The notes under the pieces: model-generated
Databases searched by the model: none
Told to the model about the DNA's origin: nothing
The model's input: the letters and a program-made list of their open reading frames with translations, nothing else
NCBI GenBank assembly: GCA_002315945.1
Contig: DCIJ01000004.1
Coordinates: 1 to 9,071 of the forward strand
Length of the DNA: 9,071 nucleotides
Direction of reading: 5' to 3'
DNA from: Lachnospiraceae bacterium UBA1729
GTDB taxonomy: Bacteria; Bacillota; Clostridia; Lachnospirales; Lachnospiraceae
Position numbers and translations under genes: made by a program
Shown here: piece after piece, positions 1 through 6,590 of the stretch
Position numbering within the stretch: the first letter of the stretch is position 1
Layout of the letters: every line of letters begins with the position of its first letter

Positions 1-395
1 GGATGGCACAGCTCCTCTTTTGTGGCAAAACTGAGTATTATTGCCAGCAGACATATGGCAATTACTTCCATTGCCACATTGTGTCCGTACTCGCTGGCAG
101 AATTGTAATAATACAGTGTCATCAGGCTGATTATGCAAAACCCGGCCGTCTGTAAAACATTACGCTTTCCGTCTTCACTGGATGATAGTTTAATTATCTC
201 TTCAAAGGGTATGACATATATAGCCACACATCCTGTAACAGCAATTACAACTGTGCCTACTGCGTATACCACCAGGTCATAGATAGTACCACCAAACCTG
301 TTGGCCACAACACTTATCACAAACAGGGCCGCCATAAGCAGCACTATTAGTCCCATAGGAATTATGCTATTGTAAAATTTTCTATCTTTCTTCAT
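1..395 (-). CDS. Polytopic membrane protein, N-terminal 131 codons only (runs off the window)
   Basis: Reading the minus strand from the ATG at 395 gives an uninterrupted frame to the window edge: MKKDRKFYNSIIPMGLIVLL, then about 111 more residues ending ATKEELCH. Four hydrophobic stretches are visible, at about residues 10-31, 37-62, 82-97 and 106-124, separated by polar segments such as KLSSSEDGKRN (about 71-81). The start overlaps the 212-aa gene's stop by 14 nt. No strong Shine-Dalgarno site is seen: AGGA lies about 13 nt upstream, with a purine-rich TTTAGAAAAA directly before the ATG. This argues for coupled initiation. No catalytic motif is visible in this part, so I assign no function. 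Given the operon it may be another membrane glycosyltransferase, polymerase or flippase. Together with the preceding protein it could represent a naturally split form of a larger protein. Confidence 0.72.
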   Translation of the reverse strand, partial: MKKDRKFYNSIIPMGLIVLLMAALFVISVVANRFGGTIYDLVVYAVGTVVIAVTGCVAIYVIPFEEIIKLSSSEDGKRNVLQTAGFCIISLMTLYYYNSASEYGHNVAMEVIAICLLAIILSFATKEELCH

Positions 396-1020
396 TTTTT
401 CTAAATAATCCTGCTGCCAAAATCATCAGAAATGCTGTGGCTGAATGCAAAAATATCAGCTTAACCACACCAGGCATTTTCAAATATGTATAACTAATAT
501 TAGCAGTAGCGTCCTCTACCACTGTTGGTCCATAATAAAAATCCAGATTTTCTTCAGGTGCATTATGGGACTTGCTTCTGTAATGAAGAACCGGCGCCAC
601 TTCACATCCTTCACAGGACACTCCCACAAAGTAAACCTGCCCTTTACTAACCTTCCAGTCAGTAGCTATTTCAGTCAGTCCGGAATCCTTCATTTGGGCA
701 ACATCAACTCTTTTTTCATCTATTGTGTCAAGGGCCTGATTGTATAACGTCAGTGTCAGCACTCCGCTGTTAGCCTGCCCACTTTTTTTCCCAATATCAA
801 TTGCAACACTTTTTATTTTCCCATACTGCGGAACAAAACTCTGAAGAGCCGGCAACAGCTCCAGCGAATCTGTGTCTTTGGATACATCTGCCAATGTTCT
901 TGATATGTACTCTTCTTTAACGAATAATGTTTCCAGAATGCATACAGCAAGAAAAATCACCACTGCCACTGACAGGGTAAGCAGATTATTCTTTATATAT
1001 CCTGTAGATTTTGAAGTCAT
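382..1020 (-). CDS. Small membrane protein with one extracytoplasmic beta-rich domain between two membrane spans
   Basis: With the ATG at 1020 the protein is 212 aa: an N-terminal span (about 12-33), an outside domain (about 55-182) and a C-terminal span (about 184-206) ending in RKNEER. The outside domain has short beta-like stretches (KIKSVAIDIG, NSGVLTLTLYN, GQVYFVGVS) and the pattern Q-S-F-V-P ... N-S-G-x-L-T-L-x-L ... K-G-x-x-Y. This resembles the jelly-roll or carbohydrate-binding-like modules found in outside loops of some clostridial membrane glycosyltransferases; that comparison is from memory and uncertain. CEGC at 136-139 could form a disulfide. A longer in-frame start at 1086 (234 aa) would begin 101 nt inside the upstream gene; the 1020 start with its double GGAG reduces this to 35 nt. 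The gene overlaps the next by 14 nt. A plausible role is an accessory or acceptor-binding subunit of the neighbouring membrane proteins; function is not established. Confidence 0.75.
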   Translation of the reverse strand: MTSKSTGYIKNNLLTLSVAVVIFLAVCILETLFVKEEYISRTLADVSKDTDSLELLPALQSFVPQYGKIKSVAIDIGKKSGQANSGVLTLTLYNQALDTIDEKRVDVAQMKDSGLTEIATDWKVSKGQVYFVGVSCEGCEVAPVLHYRSKSHNAPEENLDFYYGPTVVEDATANISYTYLKMPGVVKLIFLHSATAFLMILAAGLFRKNEER

Positions 1021-2404
1021 TATGCTCCACTCCATAATTGCCCATGTACTGACTCTTGTATCCAAGCTTTGCCAAATCTTCTTCATCAGCCTCGGGCCAG
1101 TATAGTGTATCTAAAAACCAGATATTGTCATAGTCAGCTTTTTCTAGATCCAGCTCCTGCCAGTCCACCAGCATATCCTTGTCCCAGTAACAGCAGTATA
1201 CAAAATTATAAGGGGAATAATTATACGCTATGATATCTCCCTCTGACAGATTGGTTTCAAAAAACGCCTTTGTCTCATAGCTCTTACACCAGGTATACTC
1301 CAGCTTCCAGGCATTTTTTATCATAATCAAAAAACATAATGCAGCAAATAAACCTGCAATAAAACATGCCTGCTTTCCCCTTTTTTCCTTATACTCTGGC
1401 AGCACTCTGTCCAGGCCATGAGCAATGAGAATTGCTATCAGTCCCATGCATGGAACCACATAACGGATAATAAATACCGGTCTGATTAGCTTTGATGCTA
1501 CAATTCCAGTTACTGCAGTAAAAACAGGAACCAGAAGACACAGTATGCAAAAAGCATCTGTTTCAATCGTCTTAATATTCCCAAATCTGACAACCGCCAA
1601 TACAGAGACTATCAAAATAACAATCCATACCAGAGTGCTGCCAGGAATATCCATACCAAACAGGAATGGGAAGAAGCCCTTTACTGTCTTTAGGGTAATC
1701 TCTTCAATCCAATAATCACTACTTACACTTCCCAACTGGCTTGCCAGTACAGAGAGCCATGGCAGGTAAGCTAACAGAGACAAAACCACAGCCACAAGCC
1801 ACTTAAATAATATTTTTTTCTTGAAAAATACAGCTGCTAGAAACAGAAAGCCATATATTAATATAGCTGATGCAAATGCAAAATAATGACAATAGGCGGC
1901 TCCAATTCCACATACTATCATCATAATAAAGCTGCTTCCTGTCTCATTAATATAGTAGTCAGCTGCAGACAGGGCCATAAAGGTAATAAAGCACATTGCC
2001 CATGAATACATTCTAAGCTGCACTGCATACTCGGCCACACAGGGAATCAGCCCTAAGGTAATTGAGAAGATAACCCCCGATCTTTCTGACATAAGCTTTG
2101 AAACATATATTCCCCCAAAATACATCATGATAATCATTGGTATTACTGATACCATTTTCAGGACTATTCTTGAAGAACCAAAGACATATGTCAAAAGCTT
2201 AGCTATTAGGTAATACAGAGGTGGGTGCACATCCACTGCTGTTCCATGTATTATGCCAGGAATATCTCTTTGAAGCAGCTCAACAGTAAATGCCTCATCT
2301 GTCCAGATATTATAGCTAAATGAAAGGGCAAGATACACAGCAAAAAAGGAAACTGTAATAAGGCACAGTATTCCTTTTCCCTTTGGACTTACATTATTCT
2401 TCAT
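986..2404 (-). CDS. GT-C glycosyltransferase, ArnT/PMT-like (GT39/GT83-type)
   Basis: A 472-aa polytopic membrane transferase expected to move a sugar from polyprenyl phosphate to an acceptor outside the membrane. After a first span (about 11-29), the outside loop carries WTDEAFTVE with the expected catalytic acidic pair Asp36-Glu37. AVDVHPPLYYLIAK (about 56-69) follows, the HPPLYY motif of PMT/ArnT-like enzymes. Further family-like features are EYAVQLRMYSW (Arg131), YCHYF (His173), FIIRYVVP (about 311-318) and a soluble C-terminal part from about 365 to 472. The ATG at 2404 overlaps the GT2 stop by 11 nt and has AGGAAAG at about 7-nt spacing. Adjacent overlapping GT2 and GT-C genes imply a matched pair: one makes the lipid-linked sugar, the other uses it. 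The acceptor (teichoic acid, capsule, glycolipid or protein) cannot be told. The 3' end overlaps the next gene by 35 nt. Confidence 0.87.
   Translation of the reverse strand: MKNNVSPKGKGILCLITVSFFAVYLALSFSYNIWTDEAFTVELLQRDIPGIIHGTAVDVHPPLYYLIAKLLTYVFGSSRIVLKMVSVIPMIIMMYFGGIYVSKLMSERSGVIFSITLGLIPCVAEYAVQLRMYSWAMCFITFMALSAADYYINETGSSFIMMIVCGIGAAYCHYFAFASAILIYGFLFLAAVFFKKKILFKWLVAVVLSLLAYLPWLSVLASQLGSVSSDYWIEEITLKTVKGFFPFLFGMDIPGSTLVWIVILIVSVLAVVRFGNIKTIETDAFCILCLLVPVFTAVTGIVASKLIRPVFIIRYVVPCMGLIAILIAHGLDRVLPEYKEKRGKQACFIAGLFAALCFLIMIKNAWKLEYTWCKSYETKAFFETNLSEGDIIAYNYSPYNFVYCCYWDKDMLVDWQELDLEKADYDNIWFLDTLYWPEADEEDLAKLGYKSQYMGNYGVEHNDFKIYRIYKE
1025..1033 (-). promoter_or_regulatory. Ribosome-binding site that fixes the start of the 212-aa membrane protein
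   Basis: On the minus strand two GGAG cores (1033-1030 and 1028-1025) lie 9 and 4 nt before the ATG at 1020. The longer in-frame starts at 1086 and 1035 lack a comparable site, and the 1086 start would need a 101-nt overlap with the upstream gene. This supports initiation at 1020. Confidence 0.7.
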
Positions 2405-3332
2405 CTTTCTTTCCTGCTATTTCACGTACAACATACTGAGGAGAATTATTCATACATATATAGATTCTGCCAATATATTCTCCAATCAGTCCTAACATAA
2501 GCATTATTACTCCACCCATAAATACCATAACCGACATCATGGCAGAAAATCCCATTGGGACATCAGGAATGAGTAACCTCTTAACTATTGTATATATTCC
2601 ATACAGGAATCCCATCAGGGCACACACAACTCCCGAAAGGGTAGCCAGACGCAGTGGCTGTATAGAAAATGCAGTAAACCCGTTAAACCAGAGTCCCAGA
2701 AGCTTGCTAAGTGTGTAACCAGACTGTCCAACTTCTCTTTCTCTGTGATCAACCTCAATATTTTTTACTCTCTTGGTTGTTCTGAGAACAAGTCCAATAA
2801 TATATGGATAGGGATTCTCATATTTTATTACCTCATCTATGACAAATCTCTTTGCCGCAAAAAATGAAGAAACCGCCAATTCCTTAGGCTTACCCAGCAT
2901 TATTCTGGTCATCATCTCATTGATGTGGCTTCCAAAATTTCTAAAAGCCGAATGCTTTTTATTTGAATAGTGAGCATATACCACATCACTTCCATTATTT
3001 ATTTCTCTAATAAATTCAGGTATAGCTTCGGCAGGAGTCTGTCCATCATCATCCATGCAGATAATGATATCTCCCGTAACCTCTCTGAATCCGGCCATAA
3101 GTGCAGCATGCTGGCCGAAATTTCTGGACAGATTAATGCCACAGACATTTTCATATTTCTTACATAATGAAAGAATCGCTGTAAAGGTATCATCTGGAGA
3201 TCCATCATTTATCAGAACAAACTCAAAACAGGTATCCTCCATCTGACTGCATACAGCAGTGACCTCATCTACCACCTTTTCAATTGTCTTCTCTGATCTG
3301 TAGCAGGGAATTACAAAACTAATCTTACTCAT
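2394..3332 (-). CDS. Polyprenyl-phosphate glycosyltransferase, GT2 family, DPM1/ArnC/GtrB-like
   Basis: A 312-aa membrane-anchored GT2 enzyme that transfers a sugar from a nucleotide donor to undecaprenyl phosphate on the cytoplasmic face. The catalytic domain fills about residues 1-215: ISFVIPCYRSEKTI at the N terminus, LINDGSPDDT with Asp43, NLSRNFGQHAALMAG, MDDDGQTPAE with the metal-binding Asp94-96, and REVGQSGYTLSKL before the membrane part. Two spans follow (about 228-250 and 263-288), then GEYIGRIY, the typical end of GtrB/ArnC-like proteins. Length is normal for the family. The ATG at 3332 overlaps the acetyltransferase stop by 8 nt and has a strong AGAGG (3339-3343) at 6-nt spacing. 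The gene overlaps the ArnT/PMT-like gene downstream by 11 nt, an arrangement typical of a donor-making enzyme and its GT-C partner. Which sugar it loads is not visible from sequence; the Fuc4NAc-type sugar or a simple hexose are both possible. Confidence 0.92.
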   Translation of the reverse strand: MSKISFVIPCYRSEKTIEKVVDEVTAVCSQMEDTCFEFVLINDGSPDDTFTAILSLCKKYENVCGINLSRNFGQHAALMAGFREVTGDIIICMDDDGQTPAEAIPEFIREINNGSDVVYAHYSNKKHSAFRNFGSHINEMMTRIMLGKPKELAVSSFFAAKRFVIDEVIKYENPYPYIIGLVLRTTKRVKNIEVDHREREVGQSGYTLSKLLGLWFNGFTAFSIQPLRLATLSGVVCALMGFLYGIYTIVKRLLIPDVPMGFSAMMSVMVFMGGVIMLMLGLIGEYIGRIYICMNNSPQYVVREIAGKKDEE

Positions 3333-3858
3333 TAACTACCTCTGGATTTTTTATTTCCACCATGACGATATCCACCGGAACTCCATTGATTATTTCGCCC
3401 CCTGGTATCTCCTCATACACAAACATATTCATCTTTTCACACATTTTCACTGATCTGGGATTGCTGGCCAGTATTCTTGAGAAAAGCCTTTTTAATCCCA
3501 TCTCCTTGAAGCAGTAATCAATTACCAGACTTCCCACCTCTGATCCAATCCCTTTTACAGAGATATCCTTTACTCCAAGAAAAATTCCGTATTCGCCTTC
3601 TTTGTCATATTTGTCCAAATCTCTGACGTATGCTGTTCCCACGTCTCTTCCTTCAGATGGAATATGAATAATAAACTGTATTGCTTTTCCAGTATCTATG
3701 TACTCCCTCATCCATCGTGTCTGACTTTCAACAGTGTATTTCGTCTGCTGAATAAAGTGTTTCATTACCCAGTCACTATTTCTCCATAGCAAGATGTTTG
3801 GAGTATCTGCATCTGTTATTGGTCGAAGTATTACATTTTTTCCTACTATTTCATGCAT
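3325..3858 (-). CDS. GNAT-family N-acetyltransferase, likely acting on the 4-amino sugar nucleotide
   Basis: A 177-aa soluble acetyl-CoA-dependent N-acetyltransferase of the RimJ/RimL-like GNAT group. The N-terminal part has ILRPITDADTPNILLWRN and HFIQQTKYTVESQTRWM, a pattern also seen in sugar-nucleotide acetyltransferases such as PseH. The acetyl-CoA pyrophosphate-binding loop is SVKGIGSEVG (about 100-109), with Ser where Gln/Arg is usual. SNPRSVKMCEKMNM (about 132-145) fits the helix of motif B. In E. coli the WecE product is acetylated by the GNAT enzyme WecD. This protein is shorter and I do not claim orthology, but its position two genes after wecE makes dTDP-Fuc4N the most likely substrate (inference). 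The ATG at 3858 overlaps the upstream gene by 13 nt and has GAGG about 10 nt upstream. Its stop overlaps the next start by 8 nt. The fold is secure, the substrate much less so. Confidence 0.85.
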   Translation of the reverse strand: MHEIVGKNVILRPITDADTPNILLWRNSDWVMKHFIQQTKYTVESQTRWMREYIDTGKAIQFIIHIPSEGRDVGTAYVRDLDKYDKEGEYGIFLGVKDISVKGIGSEVGSLVIDYCFKEMGLKRLFSRILASNPRSVKMCEKMNMFVYEEIPGGEIINGVPVDIVMVEIKNPEVVNE

Positions 3859-5432
3859 TCCTGTATTGCCTCTTTATCAAAAAATACTGCCTTGCCCTGA
3901 CCTATTCCCTCCTGGGGATTATTGAATCCAGCCATTTTAGCTTTTGCATAAAAAGCTGGGGACTTGGAAATCCACCCCCCGGCCAAATCATAATTTCTAT
4001 ACAAATTTTGTTTCTTGTCAAACAATTTTTCTGAATATCCTACCATTGAATATACATCCAGATAAGTAAAGGTATCTCTACTGTTCAGGTCCTCAATCAA
4101 CAGTTTATATCCATTATTTACTGCTTCTTTTCTATCATACTCTTCTGTAATACTGCTAACCTTAAGAGTAGATACCAGCAGAATCATGCAAGCATACATA
4201 GTTATTATACTAAATGTATAGGATTTTTTCCACTTAGCCTCCTGAAAGTCTCTGCTTAACAGACATAGGGCTATTGCAATTTCTGCAATCAGCAAAGGGT
4301 GACTTATTCTCTCAGGCAAACCTCCAACCCTGTCTATATACAGTAAAAATACCCACAGTATTGATCTCAATACAGCCAGCGCAACAGTCTCTGACAGTAA
4401 CAGAATGTTCTTCTTATCAATTCCAGTTTTTAACAAAAACAGATAGGTTCCTAAGAGAATCAGATAATATTCCAGCAATTGTCCGTGGGCAATGTCATAG
4501 ATATACCTGTAGACAGCCATATACAGTCTGCTGCCTGTACTACCCATCCTGTTTTTGCCGGCATATTCTGCCAACGTTTTCATAAGATTTACATCTATAC
4601 CTTCGTCTAATGAAAAATTATAGCTGCATAGCAGTTCGTACTGTTCTCTCGAAATATTACTATCCTGATAAAACTGGATATTGCTGTCATAGTCAGGAAT
4701 CCCTGTATAATCATAGACAATTGTTCTTGCGTCAAAAAACTGTCTGAAATCCTTCCACTGTCCTGAATAGGCAACACTGTCTATTCCAACAGACAATCCT
4801 GTTACAAGAATAAGACCCGCAAAAAATGCTATCACTTTTCCCTTGAAGAGCTCTTTCAGCTTAAACCTGATGGCAATAAGATAGGCCAGACCAATAAAGG
4901 GAAGCAGCAGAAGTGCCATCTCACTTCTCAAATTAATTGCCAGGCAAAAAATCAGGCAGTTCTTAACCCCTTTTCCTCTATGATCACTTCCTTCAAGAAT
5001 ATCCAGCATAATGAAAATGCAAAGCATCGCTGCTGTAACTGTATATTGAATAAAAACAAACTCTCTCAAAAAAAGAACAGCTGCGCACAGCACTGAGATT
5101 ATAGCCGCAGAAGTACCTTTTTTTGAAAAAATATATCCACATCCTGCCAAAGCACCCACCTGACATCCAAAGAGGAGCAGACTAAACCATGGAATCGGTG
5201 GGCATACCTGATACATTGTTGCCAATATCCTGCCCAGTGGAAACAGCAGCTGAACACAGTGTGCTTCCGGTACTCCAGAATAGTTTCCACTTAGCAGATC
5301 TCTAATTGCCGAGTCATCATTTAAGTCAAAATAGAAATCAAATCTGAGCCCCAATATAAACACAAATAGCAGTACCGTTACCAGTACTGCTATTTGTGCC
5401 TTATTTTTATCCTTCAAAAGATTATTTACCAT
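3846..5432 (-). CDS. Polytopic membrane protein with N-D-D motif, putative GT-C glycosyltransferase (528 aa)
   Basis: A first membrane span (about residues 12-29) leads straight into FDLNDDSAIRDLLSGNYSG, with Asp39-Asp40 in the first outside loop. GVPEAHCVQLLFPLGRI and an IPWFSLLLF span follow. Several more spans run to about residue 220, with a conserved-looking NLRSEM (Arg169). A long hydrophilic loop covers about 222-320, then further spans lead to a soluble tail from about 425 to 528. This fits a GT-C transferase using lipid-linked sugar on the outer face, but I cannot name a characterised homologue. The ATG at 5432 overlaps the wecE stop by 11 nt and has a good AAAGG site (5439-5443) at 6-nt spacing. 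The end overlaps the acetyltransferase gene by 13 nt. Its place between the aminotransferase and the acetyltransferase suggests it acts on the same amino sugar. The first codons contain a strong inverted repeat, listed separately. Confidence 0.72.
   Translation of the reverse strand: MVNNLLKDKNKAQIAVLVTVLLFVFILGLRFDFYFDLNDDSAIRDLLSGNYSGVPEAHCVQLLFPLGRILATMYQVCPPIPWFSLLLFGCQVGALAGCGYIFSKKGTSAAIISVLCAAVLFLREFVFIQYTVTAAMLCIFIMLDILEGSDHRGKGVKNCLIFCLAINLRSEMALLLLPFIGLAYLIAIRFKLKELFKGKVIAFFAGLILVTGLSVGIDSVAYSGQWKDFRQFFDARTIVYDYTGIPDYDSNIQFYQDSNISREQYELLCSYNFSLDEGIDVNLMKTLAEYAGKNRMGSTGSRLYMAVYRYIYDIAHGQLLEYYLILLGTYLFLLKTGIDKKNILLLSETVALAVLRSILWVFLLYIDRVGGLPERISHPLLIAEIAIALCLLSRDFQEAKWKKSYTFSIITMYACMILLVSTLKVSSITEEYDRKEAVNNGYKLLIEDLNSRDTFTYLDVYSMVGYSEKLFDKKQNLYRNYDLAGGWISKSPAFYAKAKMAGFNNPQEGIGQGKAVFFDKEAIQECMK
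5361..5398. repeat. Perfect 15-bp inverted repeat with 8-nt loop, terminator-like, inside coding sequence
   Basis: CACAAATAGCAGTAC (5361-5375) is the exact reverse complement of GTACTGCTATTTGTG (5384-5398), with an 8-nt loop at 5376-5383. In the transcript it forms a 15-bp hairpin beginning 24 nt after the wecE stop and encoding residues 12-24 of the 528-aa membrane protein. It is followed on the minus strand by TTTATATT (5360-5353). On the plus strand it is followed by CC and then TTATTTTTAT (5401-5410). Both tails are T-rich but interrupted, so it resembles a weak bidirectional terminator or attenuator. The arms are seen directly; any function is inferred. Confidence 0.9.
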
Positions 5433-6573
5433 AAAAAGCCTTTACATATTTGATAACATAATCCACTTCACTTTCTTCCAACTGATAGTACATTGGAAGA
5501 CGAACCAGTCTGTCGCTTTCTCTTGTAGTATACTTATCTTCACCATGGAAACGACCATATTTTAATCCGGCAGGAGCACTATGTAATGGAACATAGTGGA
5601 AAGTAGCTTTAACATTATTTTCACCCAGGAAATTAATCAGATCAGTTCTTTCCTTCAGATCTTTTGTCTTAATGTAATACATATGAGCATTATGAACACA
5701 TTCACTGGGAATAAATGGAAGTTCGATATGACCTTCATCAACCAGACTCTTTAAGCCCTCATTGTATCGATTCCACATTTTAAGTCTTTTTTCATTTATT
5801 TCATCAGCTATTTCAAGCTGGGCCCACAGATACGCTGCATTCATTTCACTGGGCAGATAACTTGATCCTGGTGCAACCCATGTATATTTATCAATCTGAC
5901 CTCTAAAGAATTTTGCCCTGTTGGTTCCCTTTTCTCTAATTATCTCAGCCTGCTCTATGACATCTTCTCTCTGAATTAGTATTGCGCCACCCTCACCCAT
6001 GGAATAGTTTTTTGTTTCATGGAATGAAAAACAGCCATAATCGCCAATGGTACCCAATGCTCTTCCTTTGTAGGTTGACATCACGCCCTGAGCAGCATCC
6101 TCAATTACAATCAGGTTATGTCTTTTGGCAATATCCATAATTGTATCCATTTCACAGGAAACACCTGCATAATGAACAGGAACAATCGCCTTTGTTCTCT
6201 CGGTAATTGCCTCCTCAATAAGCGTCTCATCAATATTCATTGTATCAGGGCGAATATCCACAAATACCGGTGTGGCTCCTCTTAATACAAAAGCATCCGC
6301 TGTGGAAACAAATGTGAAAGCCGGCATTATGACCTCGTCTCCAGGCTGTATCTCTGCAAGAAGGGATGCCATTTCTGTGGCATGTGTGCAAGAGGTAGTA
6401 AGCAGACATTTCTTTGTTCCTGTTTTTTCTCTGATCCAGTCACTACACAGCTTTGTATATTCTCCGTCTCCGCAGATTTTCTGGTTTTTTATTGCATTGG
6501 CAATATACTCTGCTTCTTTGCCTGTGAAGGGGGGAATATTAAATGGAATTAATGGTGTATCTAAATATTTCAT
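5422..6573 (-). CDS. wecE: dTDP-4-amino-4,6-dideoxygalactose transaminase (WecE/RffA type)
   Basis: This cytosolic PLP enzyme of the DegT/DnrJ/EryC1 family moves an amino group from glutamate to C4 of dTDP-4-keto-6-deoxy-D-glucose, giving dTDP-4-amino-4,6-dideoxy-D-galactose (dTDP-Fuc4N). Full length is 383 aa, close to E. coli WecE. From memory it matches that protein over long blocks: IPFNIPP, GDEVIMPAFTFVSTA (78-92), RPDTMNIDE (108-116), VPVHYAGVSCEMDTIM, EDAAQGVMSTYKGRALGTIG, SFHETKNY, REKGTNR, and FHGEDKYTTRES near the C terminus. Lys188 in HETKN is the expected PLP lysine and Asp159 in EDAAQ contacts the pyridine nitrogen. I chose the ATG at 6573. A GTG at 6582 is in frame, but its only purine-rich stretch (AGAAA) is immediately adjacent, whereas the ATG has weak GTGG/AGAAAG at usable spacing. 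The gene overlaps the next one by 11 nt. Related 4-aminotransferases such as VioA differ in product stereochemistry; the block matches favour WecE. Confidence 0.93.
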   Translation of the reverse strand: MKYLDTPLIPFNIPPFTGKEAEYIANAIKNQKICGDGEYTKLCSDWIREKTGTKKCLLTTSCTHATEMASLLAEIQPGDEVIMPAFTFVSTADAFVLRGATPVFVDIRPDTMNIDETLIEEAITERTKAIVPVHYAGVSCEMDTIMDIAKRHNLIVIEDAAQGVMSTYKGRALGTIGDYGCFSFHETKNYSMGEGGAILIQREDVIEQAEIIREKGTNRAKFFRGQIDKYTWVAPGSSYLPSEMNAAYLWAQLEIADEINEKRLKMWNRYNEGLKSLVDEGHIELPFIPSECVHNAHMYYIKTKDLKERTDLINFLGENNVKATFHYVPLHSAPAGLKYGRFHGEDKYTTRESDRLVRLPMYYQLEESEVDYVIKYVKAFYGK

Positions 6574-6590
6574 ATCAACCACACTTTCTA

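Noticed and set aside
1021..1086. Longer start (1086) for the 212-aa membrane protein, giving 234 aa
   Set aside because: It needs a 101-nt overlap with the upstream gene, and the extra N-terminal residues are polar and precede the natural signal-anchor; the double GGAG at 1025-1033 points to 1020.
445..1105. Plus-strand open frames at 445-747 and 872-1105
   Set aside because: They lie antisense to well-supported minus-strand membrane genes, have no recognisable domain and no operon context; they are frame shadows.
5577..5598. 8-bp inverted repeat CACTATGT/ACATAGTG within wecE
   Set aside because: About one such short palindrome is expected by chance in a window of this size and nothing else supports a role.
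6574..6582. GTG at 6582 as the wecE start (three extra residues)
   Set aside because: No usable ribosome-binding site at correct spacing for the GTG; the ATG at 6573 fits better, though the GTG cannot be excluded.
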